A DNA stretch of 64,000 bases, taken from assembly GCA_037447655.1 (NCBI GenBank), contig JBBHKE010001751.1:64001-128000 (forward strand), written 5' to 3'. Both the position numbers and the translations under genes were made by a program. This DNA comes from Zygnema cylindricum (Eukaryota > Streptophyta > Zygnematophyceae > Zygnematales > Zygnemataceae). Position 1 is the first letter of the stretch. Every line of letters begins with the position of its first letter. Positions 34,826-46,185 of the stretch are shown piece by piece. The notes under the pieces are model-generated. The model had not been told where the DNA came from and made no database searches. It worked only from the letters and a program-made list of their open reading frames with translations.

Positions 34826-35871
34826 TCTATAAGTCCTCAAAATGGACAACTTCTAAGAAGCCTCTAGGATAACTCTGACCCCTTTGTGTTTCAGCAATAA
34901 AAACTACCACACTGGCAGAAAATAACTGACGACCTTCACCTTTGTGAAGGCAAGACTCTCCTGAGTCAATAACAAAAAGAATCTCTGAATTTGCTCCCCT
35001 GAGCAGTAAGTTATGAAGAGTCAAAGTTGACCTTTTGTATAGAAGCTCTCTAGGAGAGAGGGCCCTATCTACCAATTTTTCTAAGTCTTATCTCTCTCAC
35101 AGACTCTATCTACATATGTACACAGCCAATCATATTGCACTTCCGTACACAAAAGTACAGCTGTTGATGTACTATCTATACGAACATTGTACGACATGCC
35201 CTAAATGTCGACACATGTCATATCCGGATTCGATGCCGTAATCTCCAAAGATACCGCGATCCAACGTAATTTCGCCACGTGTCATCCGATGTGGCAATGA
35301 CCATAAACCGCCGAGAATCTCTTCCGCGATCTCGGCTTTTTTCCCGGCCGTTCGATTGAATGCAGATTTTAATCGGAGTCGTCATAAATACATGCGCGGT
35401 ATTTATTTCGTTTAAGAAACAAATGCGCGGTACTCGTTTCCTATACATACCGTAAGCCGTACTTTTACATTACTAGATCTATGTATCCTGGAAACAGTTT
35501 GAGTTAAATGAATTATCCTACATGGAAATGTATTAATAAATAACAAACCCTTCATTACGTAACACTGGTTCTAGACTTAACGGATAAGGCTACCGGCTAT
35601 CGGCTGGTTTCAGTCCGTCAGGTACTAGGATCAAATCCTGGTTGAAACTTATGCCTTTTAGTAAATAAACCCCTAATGGTAAATAAACTAATATATTTTC
35701 CCTTAAACCTCTGGATAGCCTAGGTAGCCATGGCTTTAGCTTCCTCTCCAATTTCTTAGGGACTTCGACAAGTGTGAGAGTTGGAGAGAGAAGTTAGAGA
35801 TAGACTGCCTCAGCTTCTTTCTATATTTCTATTTAGACCATGAAATTACTTAAAAATAGACCATCAATTTC
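34811..35871 (-). repeat. 5' LTR of element E
   Basis: Ends GAGTTTCA next to the primer site. Its far end lacks the terminal TGTAG: CCATCAATTTCT runs straight into the DNA element at 35872, so one of the two was truncated at the junction. Confidence 0.8.
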
Positions 35872-36666
35872 TTTAGTTACAATTATTTTTAGTCGTTTTC
35901 CTCCATAACTTAGAAAAATAAGAGAAAATCCGCAGCCGTACCAAAAAGTAGAAATTACCACCGTACAAGTTGCGTTACCCTGAAACTTTATACGTACAGT
36001 AGTTTGTCGTCTAGCGCGATACAATTTGTCGTTTGGTGCATTTTGACCCACTTTCGCGTCCTTTCATCACATGTTCAAGTTTTACATCATATCACCTCGC
36101 GAGGTGATTTGAAATAAAGTCGAATAAGGTGAGCGAATAGGCGGACACTGTCACACATGTTTGAAGTTTTTTACAATTTTTGTGCGCGGAGTACCATAGT
36201 AAAAACACACTGCACGTTTCTAGCATGTGCGTAATGTTTTGCGTGCGGTGATCCGTACACGGTCGTCTCTCTCAAAAACACGTGTCTTCACACATACGGT
36301 GTATGAAAAATCTTGGCCACATGTTGGCAAGTGGGAAGACGATAAACAAAACCGCAAATTGTGTGCAACATCGAGAGGTATTTTAGGGTTTCAACACATA
36401 GACAATGAGGCGTACGCACATTACGAAGTTACAAAAATTGTACAGCGTGCGGAGAAACGCCTCAAATTGAAGGCGAGTGGAAGTTTCGCCTCATTTTATG
36501 AACCACTTCATATGTCACAATTCTTCGTACACGTCTACGTAAGTCACTTTTTTAAGTGACAAGTTATTTGCGTTTACATCCGAATGCTCTGAAATCTGTA
36601 CGGAGAATCTTCGATAAAAAACAAAGTAACAAGACTAAGTTTTGGTTACATGCGAAAATACCCTAA
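35872..36666. mobile_element. TTAGGGTACTTT-family DNA element, copy 2
   Basis: Opposite orientation to copy 1: GTCGTTTTCCTCCATAACTT, GTTTGTCGTCTAGCGCGATA and ATCACCTCGCGAGGTGAT are shared. It ends ACATGCGAAAATACCCTAA. The first about 25 bases are missing at the junction with element E. The open frame inside (36227-36559) has no ATG and is not shared by the other copies. Confidence 0.5.
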
Positions 36667-37589
36667 TTCTCTATCGATCCATGTGCAACTCAACCCTGTT
36701 ACTATTTTATTTCATTTTGCGGCCAATACAATATGGGTCTTAAGGGTATATTGTATTTTTTGCGTACAGCAGGCATATTGTATGGGTGTACTTTCACCTA
36801 CTTTTGAACGATGATCCAAACAGTCATTGCGATGGCCGCGTCAAATAGGGCAGCAATTAGGGCATGAACACGTGTCAGCCGCTTTTATTTGGACGGTTAA
36901 CTGCACTAACTGCTCCGCAACAATATCGAAGATAAAATCTGAGCCGTCCACGTATGGGAATTCGCTATCATTTTTGCGCTGTCGCCTATCGTTTTGTCCT
37001 TTCTGATTTGGATTTGTCAGAGCCTAGGATTAGGGTGAAATTTCCATCAGACGAAAAGCAACGGTATTTTCAATAAATTTTCAATTTTACACGTGTCGTA
37101 TCTGACTTTTTTTCTTTAAATAACATCACAAAAGATACGATTCAGATTCTCCAAGGGTCCTGGCGAACATATTGACCGTTCGATTATATTTGGATTTCTT
37201 TCGCGAATCGAACGTTCCATCCGACGCTGTTATGTACTACCCACGTCGTCACAGAACGTGTAAAATCGCTACACGTGGATACTTTTCGTAGTATTGGTTT
37301 TGACGATTTACGGACTACCACCAAAATTTCCACACGTAGCTAAGGCCATGTACTTTCTGACAAAGTGGACGCGAATCGAATAAAATGTAAACCAAAAGTC
37401 TTTGCCGGAAGATATCCCGTCAGGCGTCAGACCGTCACGCTCCCTTCCATGCAACTTCGTGGGTTTCCCGCGCTTCGAGTTTTCGTTTCGAAAAGTCAAA
37501 GGCTGTAAAAGCAGGCGTTTGAAAAAAAAAAAGCGCCTGCTAAGAAAAGGATATTTTTTGTTTTTTTCTAAGAAAAGGGGGCTTTAAGG
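36667..37589. other. spacer, nothing recognised
   Basis: No supported gene. The region includes two short runs (about 36900-37050 and 37140-37320) of more balanced base composition without long frames. Confidence 0.4.
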
Positions 37590-38570
37590 GTACAATGACA
37601 TAGTACGCAAATATCTTTTAGTGATTTAGTATGAAGGTGTTGGTTCTACATTGAAATTGGTCGATTTGTGAAACCTAAAACAATTTTCGATATCTGATCT
37701 ATAATATACGTAGTAGTAGTACCACTCAGGGCCCATGTGATTAAGGGTTCTTTGTTGTCGTTTTCCTCCAACGCAAAAATCTTCAGTACCAAAATAATGG
37801 ATATACCACGGTACAATTTGCATCATCTTTCAACTTTAAATGTAATATAGTTTGTCGTCTTGCGCGTTTTGAACCACTTCCGCGTCACTCCAACTCATTT
37901 TCAAATTTTTGTTGAAATTTTGGTTAAGGTAACAAGTAAGAGCGAATAGGGAGATAATTTGGCACAGGTCACGCGTTTTCAAAACTTTTTTGCAAGACGC
38001 TGAGTACCAAAAAAAATTACCACTCCAGAGTCGTGGATGGGGTTTCGTGCAACATATGCCATTTCAAAAAAGCGAAGTACGTGAAGATGCCTCTCTTACT
38101 CTCCCTATTCCACTACTACGTCTACCTCACAATTCTTGGAATGAAACAACAATAATGGTTTAAAATGAAACATCTCTAAAAAAAAAAAAAAATGATCTTT
38201 GGGCATAGTTTGATGGCAATTGGAGTGAGAAAAGATGAAAAAACAAAATCGGCAATATACGGCAAATTTTTTGGAATTAGTGACGTCAACGCTATCAAAA
38301 TTGAGCATGACATCAAAATGACACAAACCCTACACATCTACATTGTCACAAGAAAATAGACGTCCACAAGCGTCGATATTTTGTAAACGTCATCGATTGT
38401 TGCGAGTTTCGTAGTCGTCTACAACCGTGACAAATTCCACCCACGTCTACCTCCGTCACAAATTAAAGTAACAATTTTGTTGTTGAACATTGAAACAATT
38501 TGAAAAGTATTACAGAGAATTTTGTTAAAAAAAAAGTAAAAAGAATAAGTTTTATCTACATGGGAACATG
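37590..38570. mobile_element. TTAGGGTACTTT-family DNA element, copy 3
   Basis: Shares CGTTTTCCTCCAACG, TTTGTCGTCTTGCGCG, GCGAATAGG, and the GTCTACAACCGTGACAAATT run with copies 1 and 2. The ends are less clear: AAGGGTACAATGACATAG at the left and CTACATGGGAACATGTCCCC at the right. Confidence 0.45.
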
Positions 38571-39960
38571 TCCCCAAAACAGTAAACATAGCTTTATAGA
38601 CATTACTTGATGGCACCGAGTCCTCAATATTACAACCAGTAATGTTATTTGTACAATTACAAATATCTCCCATGGAACCACATTCTTGGGATGAAAAAAA
38701 ATGTAAAAGTTTGCAAAATCTTACTCGTCGTCAGCAAATTGGTTGCCAAATTTGGGAGCCGATTCCAAATATGACGTGTTAAAAAATTGGAGTATAGACT
38801 TATGTCCCTTTAGCTTAGGAGCAACCTTTCTTTTGCAGTGAAGATTCTCATTGCTACACCACCCCTCGTTATTAGCGTTAATAACACTAATTTTATCGTG
38901 AATATTTTTTGGCCCAGAATCATAAACTAGTGTTATTCACATTCAAAAGAGAATCAACGCCAATATGGAAAGTTTTTATTTAGTGTTTGCTCTTTTATGT
39001 TATGTTCGTAGAAATTAGCGATATACGTCTGTATGTTTTAGTATAGAACGTGACATCTCATTTCTACAACGCTAAGTGCAATTCACATGTGTATTAAAGA
39101 CTTGTATTTGATAAACCATATTGAAGCGTAAATTTAGCTACAATTGCAAAATTTGTACTCTAATTTGTATTTACGATTTCAAATCCCCACAAGTACGTCG
39201 CCTGGTGGATGTTGTCATGGAAATTATTGTATATTTATACTTGGAATAATATTGATGGCACCTCAGCGTACACGATTCGCAAAGTGGCGTTAAGTGCCAT
39301 AATTAACGTTAATGGTTTTTGTTTTTTACGACAAATCTACATAAAATAGCGTTCACAACAAAAAAATAGCGTTTATTTCTTTTAATGAATGATGGGCAGT
39401 TTCCAGTCTTCAAAACAAAAGTCATCAGACAAAAAATGTGACTCAAAGTCATGACATCTATAGATGCTAATAATTTTGTGTCCCGGTTCACATCTATGAT
39501 CTCCATGGTTGTGGGCCTTAAATTGTATATGGGTTGTCTAGTCTAGGTTTTTTTGCATTTTGTAGGTGGTCTAGCTTTGGTATTATTTTGTTTTGGTTTT
39601 TTTCTTTTGTTAGTATTGTTCTGTTTCGTTTATGTTTTTAGGTGTAGATTACTTTCCTGTGACTCTTGTAGTCTCCAAATGTTTTTGTCAGTTTTACCCC
39701 TTTTTTACACAGATGGCAACTTTTGCAATAAAGACTTTTCTATTTGATACGCTAGACGTCAAATTGTTTTGTGACATTGTAAACGTCTACACAGCCCATC
39801 ATTATTAGCATTAAGGGTTTATAAGTGTCTATGCGAAATAAGATTTAATATTACAATTTCAGTTTAAGGATCCGTGGCAGATTAAAGTCCACTTCCTTAA
39901 ATTGTCTTGCTAACACTATTTTATGACTTTCGGCCAAAAAAAGTCTCGACTTAACTACAG
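38571..39960. other. A+T-rich spacer with MITE ends
   Basis: TACACCACCCCTCGTTATTA near 38856 and TACACAGCCCATCATTATTA near 39788 are diverged left termini of the Tc1/mariner-like MITEs without obvious partners. GTGACATTGTAAACGTC at 39771 belongs to the other repeat family. No gene is visible. Confidence 0.4.
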
Positions 39961-40465
39961 TACACCACGAATCGTAATAAGAGTAATGAAAAAATTAGAG
40001 TACAAAAACTAAAAAAAAAAAATAGAGTAATGAACGCTAATTTATGTGATAGAGCTTTTTCAACTACGAAGTTTACTCTAATTTATTTAAGTACTCTAAT
40101 TTGGCACGCTAATATCCTCTACTGTAAATAAGGTATTCGTACAAAATTTGGCAAAACGTACAGTTTATCGTCACTATGACATTTGCACTACGCAGTTTGT
40201 TAAAACGCAGTTACATGATAACGGTCTATATTAAATCATTATTTGTACTTTTTTACTTAATAAAGTACAATTTTGCACGGTCGGAGGTCGTTCGTACTCC
40301 ACACTATTTAAAAAAAACCTATATTGGAATTAAAAACGCAAATTAAACTTTACCTTAAATAGAATAATGACAAAATTATTATCATTTACTCTATTTCATG
40401 TGATAGAGTCGAAATTTCGAGCGACCGAATTAGAGTAATTTACTCTAATTACGATTCGCGGTGTA
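39961..40465. mobile_element. Tc1/mariner-like MITE, 505 bp
   Basis: Termini TACACCACGAATCGTAATAA and the complement of TACACCGCGAATCGTAATTA. The interior from about 40196 matches 8476-8747 closely, including GTACTCCACACTATTTAAA. A further partial copy follows, ending CTAATAGCGATTGACGGTGT at 40570. Confidence 0.75.
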
Positions 40466-40676
40466 GTATACATTTTTTTTTTTCGAAAAAAAAAATCCCG
40501 ATTAGTGATAATAACACTATTTGTTTTTTACGCTATTTATTCCTTTACTCTAATAGCGATTGACGGTGTACTGTACCAGTGAATCAAGGATTTTAAGATA
40601 ATATTTGAACGACTATTTGTATAGAAGTACAAAAGTACTATTTTTTGTTTTGTGGATAAATATAATTATATAATGA

Positions 40677-41427
40677 TGTAGAAATTAAAGTATATTTTAG
40701 TATTTTCTAGGTTTTGTAAAATACAGAAAAGAAGCAGAGGCAATCTGCCTTTAACTCCACTCTCCAGCTCCCACACTTTTCGCAGTCACTAAAAGTTGGA
40801 GAGGGAGATAAAGCCATGGCCGCCTATGCTATCCCGACGGAAACAGACATTAGGTTGGTAGATTTTACCAAAAAAATTCTTGAAGGACCCAGGATTTAAA
40901 CCGATACCAGTCGTCTGTCAAGTTAGCCGGTAGCTAGTTACCTTAGCCAATTAGTCTAAGATCAAAGTTAGAGGATATAAGGTTTGGTAGCTATTTAAAT
41001 GTTAACACGTAGGCTATTTCATTTAATGGGATATTTAGACATAGATACACTTTGTAATATACGACGTACATAACATCCGAAACGGATACCGCGCATCTTA
41101 ATTCGAAGACGAAACAACTATTGCGCGAGTATTTATCATGGCCAAGACTATAATCCGGTTTAATCGGACGACCACGAAGCATGTCGAGATTGCGGAATAG
41201 GTTTTGGGCGGTTTGCGTCCACATCACATCAATTGCCACGTGGCACAATCACATTGGATTACCACATCTTCGGGGATTACAGAAACGAATCCAAAAGTGA
41301 CATGTGTCAACTTGTTGGCCATGTCGTACAATGGCCGTACAGAAAGTACACCGGCACATGTACCTTTATGTACGATACAGTATTATGATTGGTGTCGTAT
41401 TTCAGTAGATAGAGTTTTAGAGACAGA
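40677..41427 (+). repeat. truncated copia LTR
   Basis: Starts TGTAGAAATTAAAG, contains the tRNA-like module (about 40880-40965, antisense), the G-box-like GCCACGTGGC at 41236 and the GTAC hairpin. It stops at GTTTTAGAGACAGA, where the 5' LTR of element F begins, so the last third is missing. Confidence 0.7.
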
Positions 41428-42615
41428 TGTTGAAATGTATGTATTTTCTAGGTCTATATAAAGGGAAAATTGGTAAAGAGGAAGTCAGCAAAAGCAGCTT
41501 GCCTCTCGCTCCACTCTTCAAACCCCCACACTTGTCGCAATCACTAAAGGTTGGAAAGACAACTAGAGCCATGGCTGCCCATGCTGCCTAGAGAGGGAGA
41601 CACGCTGTAGTTTTTGGTAGGTTTACCAAAACTGTCTTGACGGACCCAAGATTAGATCCTGGTACCTGTCGTCCTTCAAGAAGTAGGTAGCTGGAAGCTT
41701 TATCTTGTAGTCTAGGACATATGCTACAATATATAGGGTACGATAAATATATAAACATATATAGTTAGACTAATTCATTTAACGACATATTAAGACATAG
41801 AAACAGTTTGTATTGTACGGACTACGCGTTATCTCGAAATAGATATCGCGCATTTGTTTCAAATGAGAAACAAATATCGCGCAATTATTTAGACAACCAA
41901 TTTCAAATGTCGGTCTTAATCGAACAACCATGGTGGTAGCTGGGATTCCGGAGTGGGCGGCTTAGCGTTTTCGGGCACCGCCACTCCGAATGACACGTGG
42001 CAGGATCCGGGAGGATTGCGAGATTTCCGAAACGTAAGATAATTCCGGATGTGATAAATGTCACATTATGGCGAAGTCGTACATTGACCGTACAAAAAGT
42101 ACGACGCTGCCTGTTCTTTCTTGTACGGTACAGTCTTATATTTGGACCGTATACCTTATATATTGGATAAGTATACCTCGATACTAGGGAGCTTAGAGAG
42201 GGGTTTTAGGACTTAGAATAGTTTTGCCAGGTAGTCGCCTCTCTCCTAAAGAGCATCTGTATAAATAGGCAAACTTAGACATTTAATTAACTCTCAGTCT
42301 CTAGACCATTTTTAGTGATTATTTTTGTTGCGGACTCAAGGGGGTCCTGGCTACACAAGGGTGTAGTCAGTCAGAGTTTTTGCCTGCCAGGGTGGCTGTA
42401 TTTCTAAGGGAAAGTGAAAGTGGGTGAATATGTCCAAAACTCATATTCTAACTTTGCATTCTGTGGGCGAATTCAGCACACAAACAGTTTTATTCCAAAG
42501 GGGTGAAGTAATATTGGGGTTCTGATCATCAATGGTTTAATCATTTGGGTTTGTATGTATTTGGAGTCGGTACTAACTAGATAAGCTTCTTAAGAGCTAC
42601 CTACTCTAAGGACTA

Positions 42616-43943
42616 ATGGAGGTCTCAAAGTTTCAGGTAATGGGCCCACCATCTAGGGTGCCTATGTTTGATGGAACAGACTACACTAATTGGGAGTTTA
42701 CGATGGAGGGATTGCTTTTCGAAAAGCACTTATGGGGAATTGTTTCAGGACAAGAGAGGTGTCAGCCACCGAGCTTTGGTGGAGCTCACTACGGAGATTC
42801 ATTTGGGACTTCCTAGGAAACCAACCGGGTTTCAGAAGCAACAGAAGGTGCAGGGAAAATCATTGCCATGGAAGGGGTTAAAGGGGAGAAAGGTAAACGA
42901 ACACCTATGATGATGGGAGCTAGGCTCTCGGCTATGGTCCCTATTTTACGGGTTATAACTAAAACTTAAGAAATTAACAGAAGAATTTGGGAATATAATA
43001 ACACTATAGCAAAGCATCTCATACTTAGGAATGCGTTTAAGTCTATAGCTATCACTCTTTTAAATCTAACGAAGTCTTAAGAAATATGGGAAACACTAAG
43101 ACAGATTTATAAGAGTGAGACTATACAGATGCAGCAGTTAGTAAAACAAGAAATAGGGGCCTATGTTTATAAAGGCGGTAGCATGGTAGAGTTTTGCAAT
43201 GATATTGTTGCGTTATATATTAAGCTTGCTAGTGCAGGATATGTAGAATCTGAGGAGAGAAAGATTAAAACACTAATCATGAAACTCCCAGATGAGTAAA
43301 AAAACATCATTAACCGTATGCAGGAAATAGATGGCTCCTTATAGACTTGGAGCATTACCATGGGGATAATTATTGTGAGGGAAAGCACTTTGGTGCTTTG
43401 TAGGGGAAGTAACAAGGTGAATGCACTAACAACTGGTGGTGACTGGCGGAAGCGTGACGAGAGGAACGGCGGTGACGATCGAAAGCGTGATGAGAGGAAG
43501 AAAGACAAAGGTAAACCTTATCGGAATTTCGGTGAAAAAAGAGTGAGAGGAAAAGTAAGGGGAGCTTTGAAAAATGGGGTTGCTTCTTTTGTAGGGAGTC
43601 GGGTCACTATATGGAGGAGTGTCCTAGTTTGGAAGAAATTAGAAGTTGGAATGATGATGAGGAGGAACAAGGGGAAGAGGAGAACGAGGATGAAGATTTT
43701 TTGGAGCTTCTCCGCATCAGTAATATGGGGAAGAAAGAAAAGCAAACGAAATTTCCACGAAAGCAACAGTGTGTTTTTGGAGGTATAAGGGAATTAAAAA
43801 GAGAGGAGAAACTTGAGGGAGATCAAACTATTGAGGATAGAATCATAGATATTTTGGAAACAGCAAACTGGTCGGAAAGGGAGACTTCAACGGATTCTGA
43901 GGAAAGGGGAGAAGTAAATCTAAAAGGGGGCTCTAAAGGATAG
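42616..43943 (+). pseudogene. element F gag
   Basis: Begins at the ATG at 42616 inside the LTR and reads MEVSKFQVMGPPSRVPMFDG. Later segments in other frames include KGGSMVEFCNDIVALYIKL, the basic repeats WRKRDERNGGDDRKRDER, a CCHC knuckle CFFCRESGHYMEEC (frame-shifted, about 43580-43625) and an acidic tail. There are several stops. Confidence 0.75.
42636..42651 (+). other. primer-binding site of element F
   Basis: GGTAATGGGCCCACCA directly abuts the LTR end TTTCA. It matches the complement of the initiator tRNA-Met anticodon arm except for one base (GGTTATGGGCCCACCA expected). It lies within gag codons 7-12. Confidence 0.6.
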
Positions 43944-43991
43944 GGGAAAAGAGAAATATTTGATTAAAAGTTTAGGGAAAAGAAATAAATT

Positions 43992-44210
43992 TTGGGAATA
44001 AAAAAAGAAAGTGATAGTGGAAAAAATTTCGTGAGAGAGAGTGATGAAAGTTCAAAAAATGGGGTAATTATCATAGAGAAAAATATGAGTTCGGAAGATG
44101 TAGATTATATGAGGAACTTAATGAGGACTCTTGATTTAAGGATAAATTTGGGGGGTAGTGGTTTTGACATCACTAATGGGAGTGATGCCATTTATGAAGT
44201 GTTGTTTTGA
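43992..44210 (+). pseudogene. element F RT/RNase H remnant
   Basis: GIKKESDSGKNF, GVIIIEKNMSSEDVDYMRNL and GFDITNGSDAIYEVLF align in order with the stretch that in copy B runs from ILGIQVKRDR to the TTWSDASYGDAP motif, but most of it is deleted. Element G has the same arrangement. Confidence 0.65.
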
Positions 44211-44948
44211 AATATTTGTTTCGTGCGTACGCGACATTTTGTGTGCTTATGACTGTTCGTGTGTAGAAATTGATGGTTCTTTTAGTATTTTCTAAGTCTA
44301 AAATAAAGTGCAGAAAAAGAAGCCGAGGCAATCTGTCTCTTACTTCTCTCTCCAACTCTCACACTTGTTGCAGTCACTGAGAAGTTGGAGAGGAAGCTAC
44401 TGTCATGGCTGCCTATGCTATCCAGAGATTTACGGGGTAGTAAAGTAGTTGATTTACTAAAAAGAAGCTGTCGGCTAGAGGATTTGATCTTGGTACCTAC
44501 GGATAGATAATGCCGCCGGTAGCCGGTAGCCTCATCCATTTAGTCTAGGATTAGTGGTAGACGATAAAGAGTGTAATAAATATATAAACATTAACATATA
44601 GGCTAATTCATTTAACGACAACTATATACGGGATACATAGAGTCAATTATGAAAAGTACAGATTACGAGTCGAAGAATAAATAAGAACTGTGCATTTGTT
44701 TCGATAGCGAAACAAATACATCGCAACTATTTGTGATGGCTATGATTGAAATCGGCATTTAATCGGACGGCCGAAAAGAATGCCGAGATTGCGGAAGACG
44801 ATTACGGCAGTTTATAGTCGCCACCACATCGACTGACACGTGGCACCACGACATTGGATTTCGGCATCTCCAAGGACTACGGAAACGAATCCAAAAAAGA
44901 CACGTGTCGACATTTTGGTCATATCGTACAATGTTCGTACATAAAGTA

Positions 44949-45838
44949 TGACATTTTGTGGTCTCCATTGACCCACAGAATGAGCAGCCTATGTAAAGCC
45001 TCTAGGATAATATTTGCCCCTTTTAATTTCCCGCTGAATAAGCGCCGCCAAGTTACACAAATATTCTGACCACTCTCACCCCTGTGAGGACAAGACTCCC
45101 CTGAGTCAAACGCAAAAAGAATCACTGAATTTGCTCACCTGAGCAGTAAGTTATGGCTGGTCAAAGATGACCTTTATAGTTACAAGCTCTCTTAGAGAGA
45201 GAGGTACCTAAATATTACTAAGTCTCGGTCTGCCTACTCACGACTACCTACTATTAAACCCTAGTCCAATAGGAACACTATAAAGTACAAGAAGGTACAA
45301 TGGGCGATGTACTTATTGTACGACCATTGTACGACAAGGTCTACAAGGTGACACCTATCATATCGGAAGCCATGGTTCCTCCTCCCATCTTCTCCGGTAT
45401 CAAATAATGTGGCGCCACGTGGCACCGCGTGACGCTATCTCCGTATGCCGCCAAAAAGCTCACTTCGCGTGGCGGCTATAATGCCGGCCGTCCGATCAAA
45501 ACATATTTTACACGGTTCAGATTCGCGTACATGCAGAAATTGCTCCTTTTGGTTAGTCTGCTGTTAATTAGCTGTTTTTTTAATGTTTATATATTTATGA
45601 AACCCGTCACATGTATCGTTTCGTAACGCCTTGATGGTTAAGGCGTTAGGCCATAGAGATTCTACAGGTCACAGGTTCAAATCTAGACCTAGACATCATT
45701 TTAGTAAAATACCCTTAACTGCAAAAACTGACACTTTCTAAATATGGCGGCAGCCATGGTGCGCCTTTGATCCTTACTCTCTTTCTTTAAAAAAAAACTA
45801 AAATAGGGAAGTGAACTATTAATTACCTCTTTTCAACA
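44949..45838 (-). repeat. solo LTR nested in the 5' LTR of B, TSD AAGTA
   Basis: 890 bp, TGTTGAAAAGAGGTAATTAA ... AAAATGTCA on the minus strand. It is flanked by AAGTA at 44944-44948 and 45839-45843. A related LTR lies at 53629. Its end, ATGGAGACCACAAAATGTCA, keeps the ATGGAG of the gag start. Confidence 0.9.
45626..45697 (+). other. tRNA-like module in solo LTR
   Basis: CGCCTTGATGGTTAAGGCGT is close to the D arm and A box of tRNA-Ser/Leu, and ACAGGTTCAAATCTAG carries a B box (GGTTCAAATC). It is antisense to its LTR. It is not called as a functional tRNA: the acceptor and anticodon stems are poor. The counterpart in the LTR at 53629 reads on the minus strand at 53774-53845. Confidence 0.55.
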
Positions 45839-46185
45839 AAGTACACCGGCAGCTGTACCTTTCTGTACGGTACAGTAATATGATTGGTGCCGTACGTCAG
45901 TAGATAGAGTTTTAGAGAGAGATAAGACTAAGAAAAATTTGGCAGATAAGACCCTCTCTCATAGAGAGCTTCTGTACAAAAGGTCAACTTTGACCCTCCA
46001 TAACTTACTGATCAAGGGAGAAAATTCAGAGATTCATTTTGCTATCGACTCAGGGGAGTCTTGCCTTCACACGGGTGAAGGTGGTCAGAGTTTTTGTTTG
46101 CCAGGGTGGCAGTTATTCGTGTTGAAAAACAAAGGGGTCGGGGTTATCCTAGAGGCTTCGTGTGAGCTGCCTACTCTGAGCTCAT

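Larger units (their letters stand above)
32435..35871 (-). mobile_element. Ty1/copia element E, truncated, crossing the assembly gap
   Basis: The 3' LTR starts at 32435 (TGAAACTCTGAG) and runs into the N gap. It has an internal duplication: the stretch ending GACCCCTTTGTG is repeated with changes at about 32440-32582. The internal part, 33298-34810, holds only gag and protease (minus). The 5' LTR is 34811-35871. Integrase, RT and RNase H are absent, lost by deletion or missing in the gap. Confidence 0.8.
41428..44261 (+). mobile_element. non-autonomous copia element F (gag plus RNase H remnant)
   Basis: The 5' LTR is 41428-42635, starting TGTTGAAATGTATG. The primer site lies at 42636-42651. 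A degraded gag (42616-43943) is followed directly by a remnant of the RNase H end (43992-44210). Protease, integrase and RT are absent. No polypurine tract or own 3' LTR is found; the sequence runs into the 5' LTR of element B. Confidence 0.7.

Noticed and set aside
36227-36559. 110-codon open frame in the spacer
   Set aside because: It has no ATG, lies within repeat copy 2, and is not kept in the other copies.
39553-39747. Hydrophobic open frame resembling a membrane protein
   Set aside because: T-rich DNA reads as Phe and Leu; no ATG and no context.
45626-45697. Functional tRNA-Ser or tRNA-Leu gene
   Set aside because: A and B boxes are convincing but acceptor and anticodon stems do not pair well, and the segment lies at a fixed position in LTRs.
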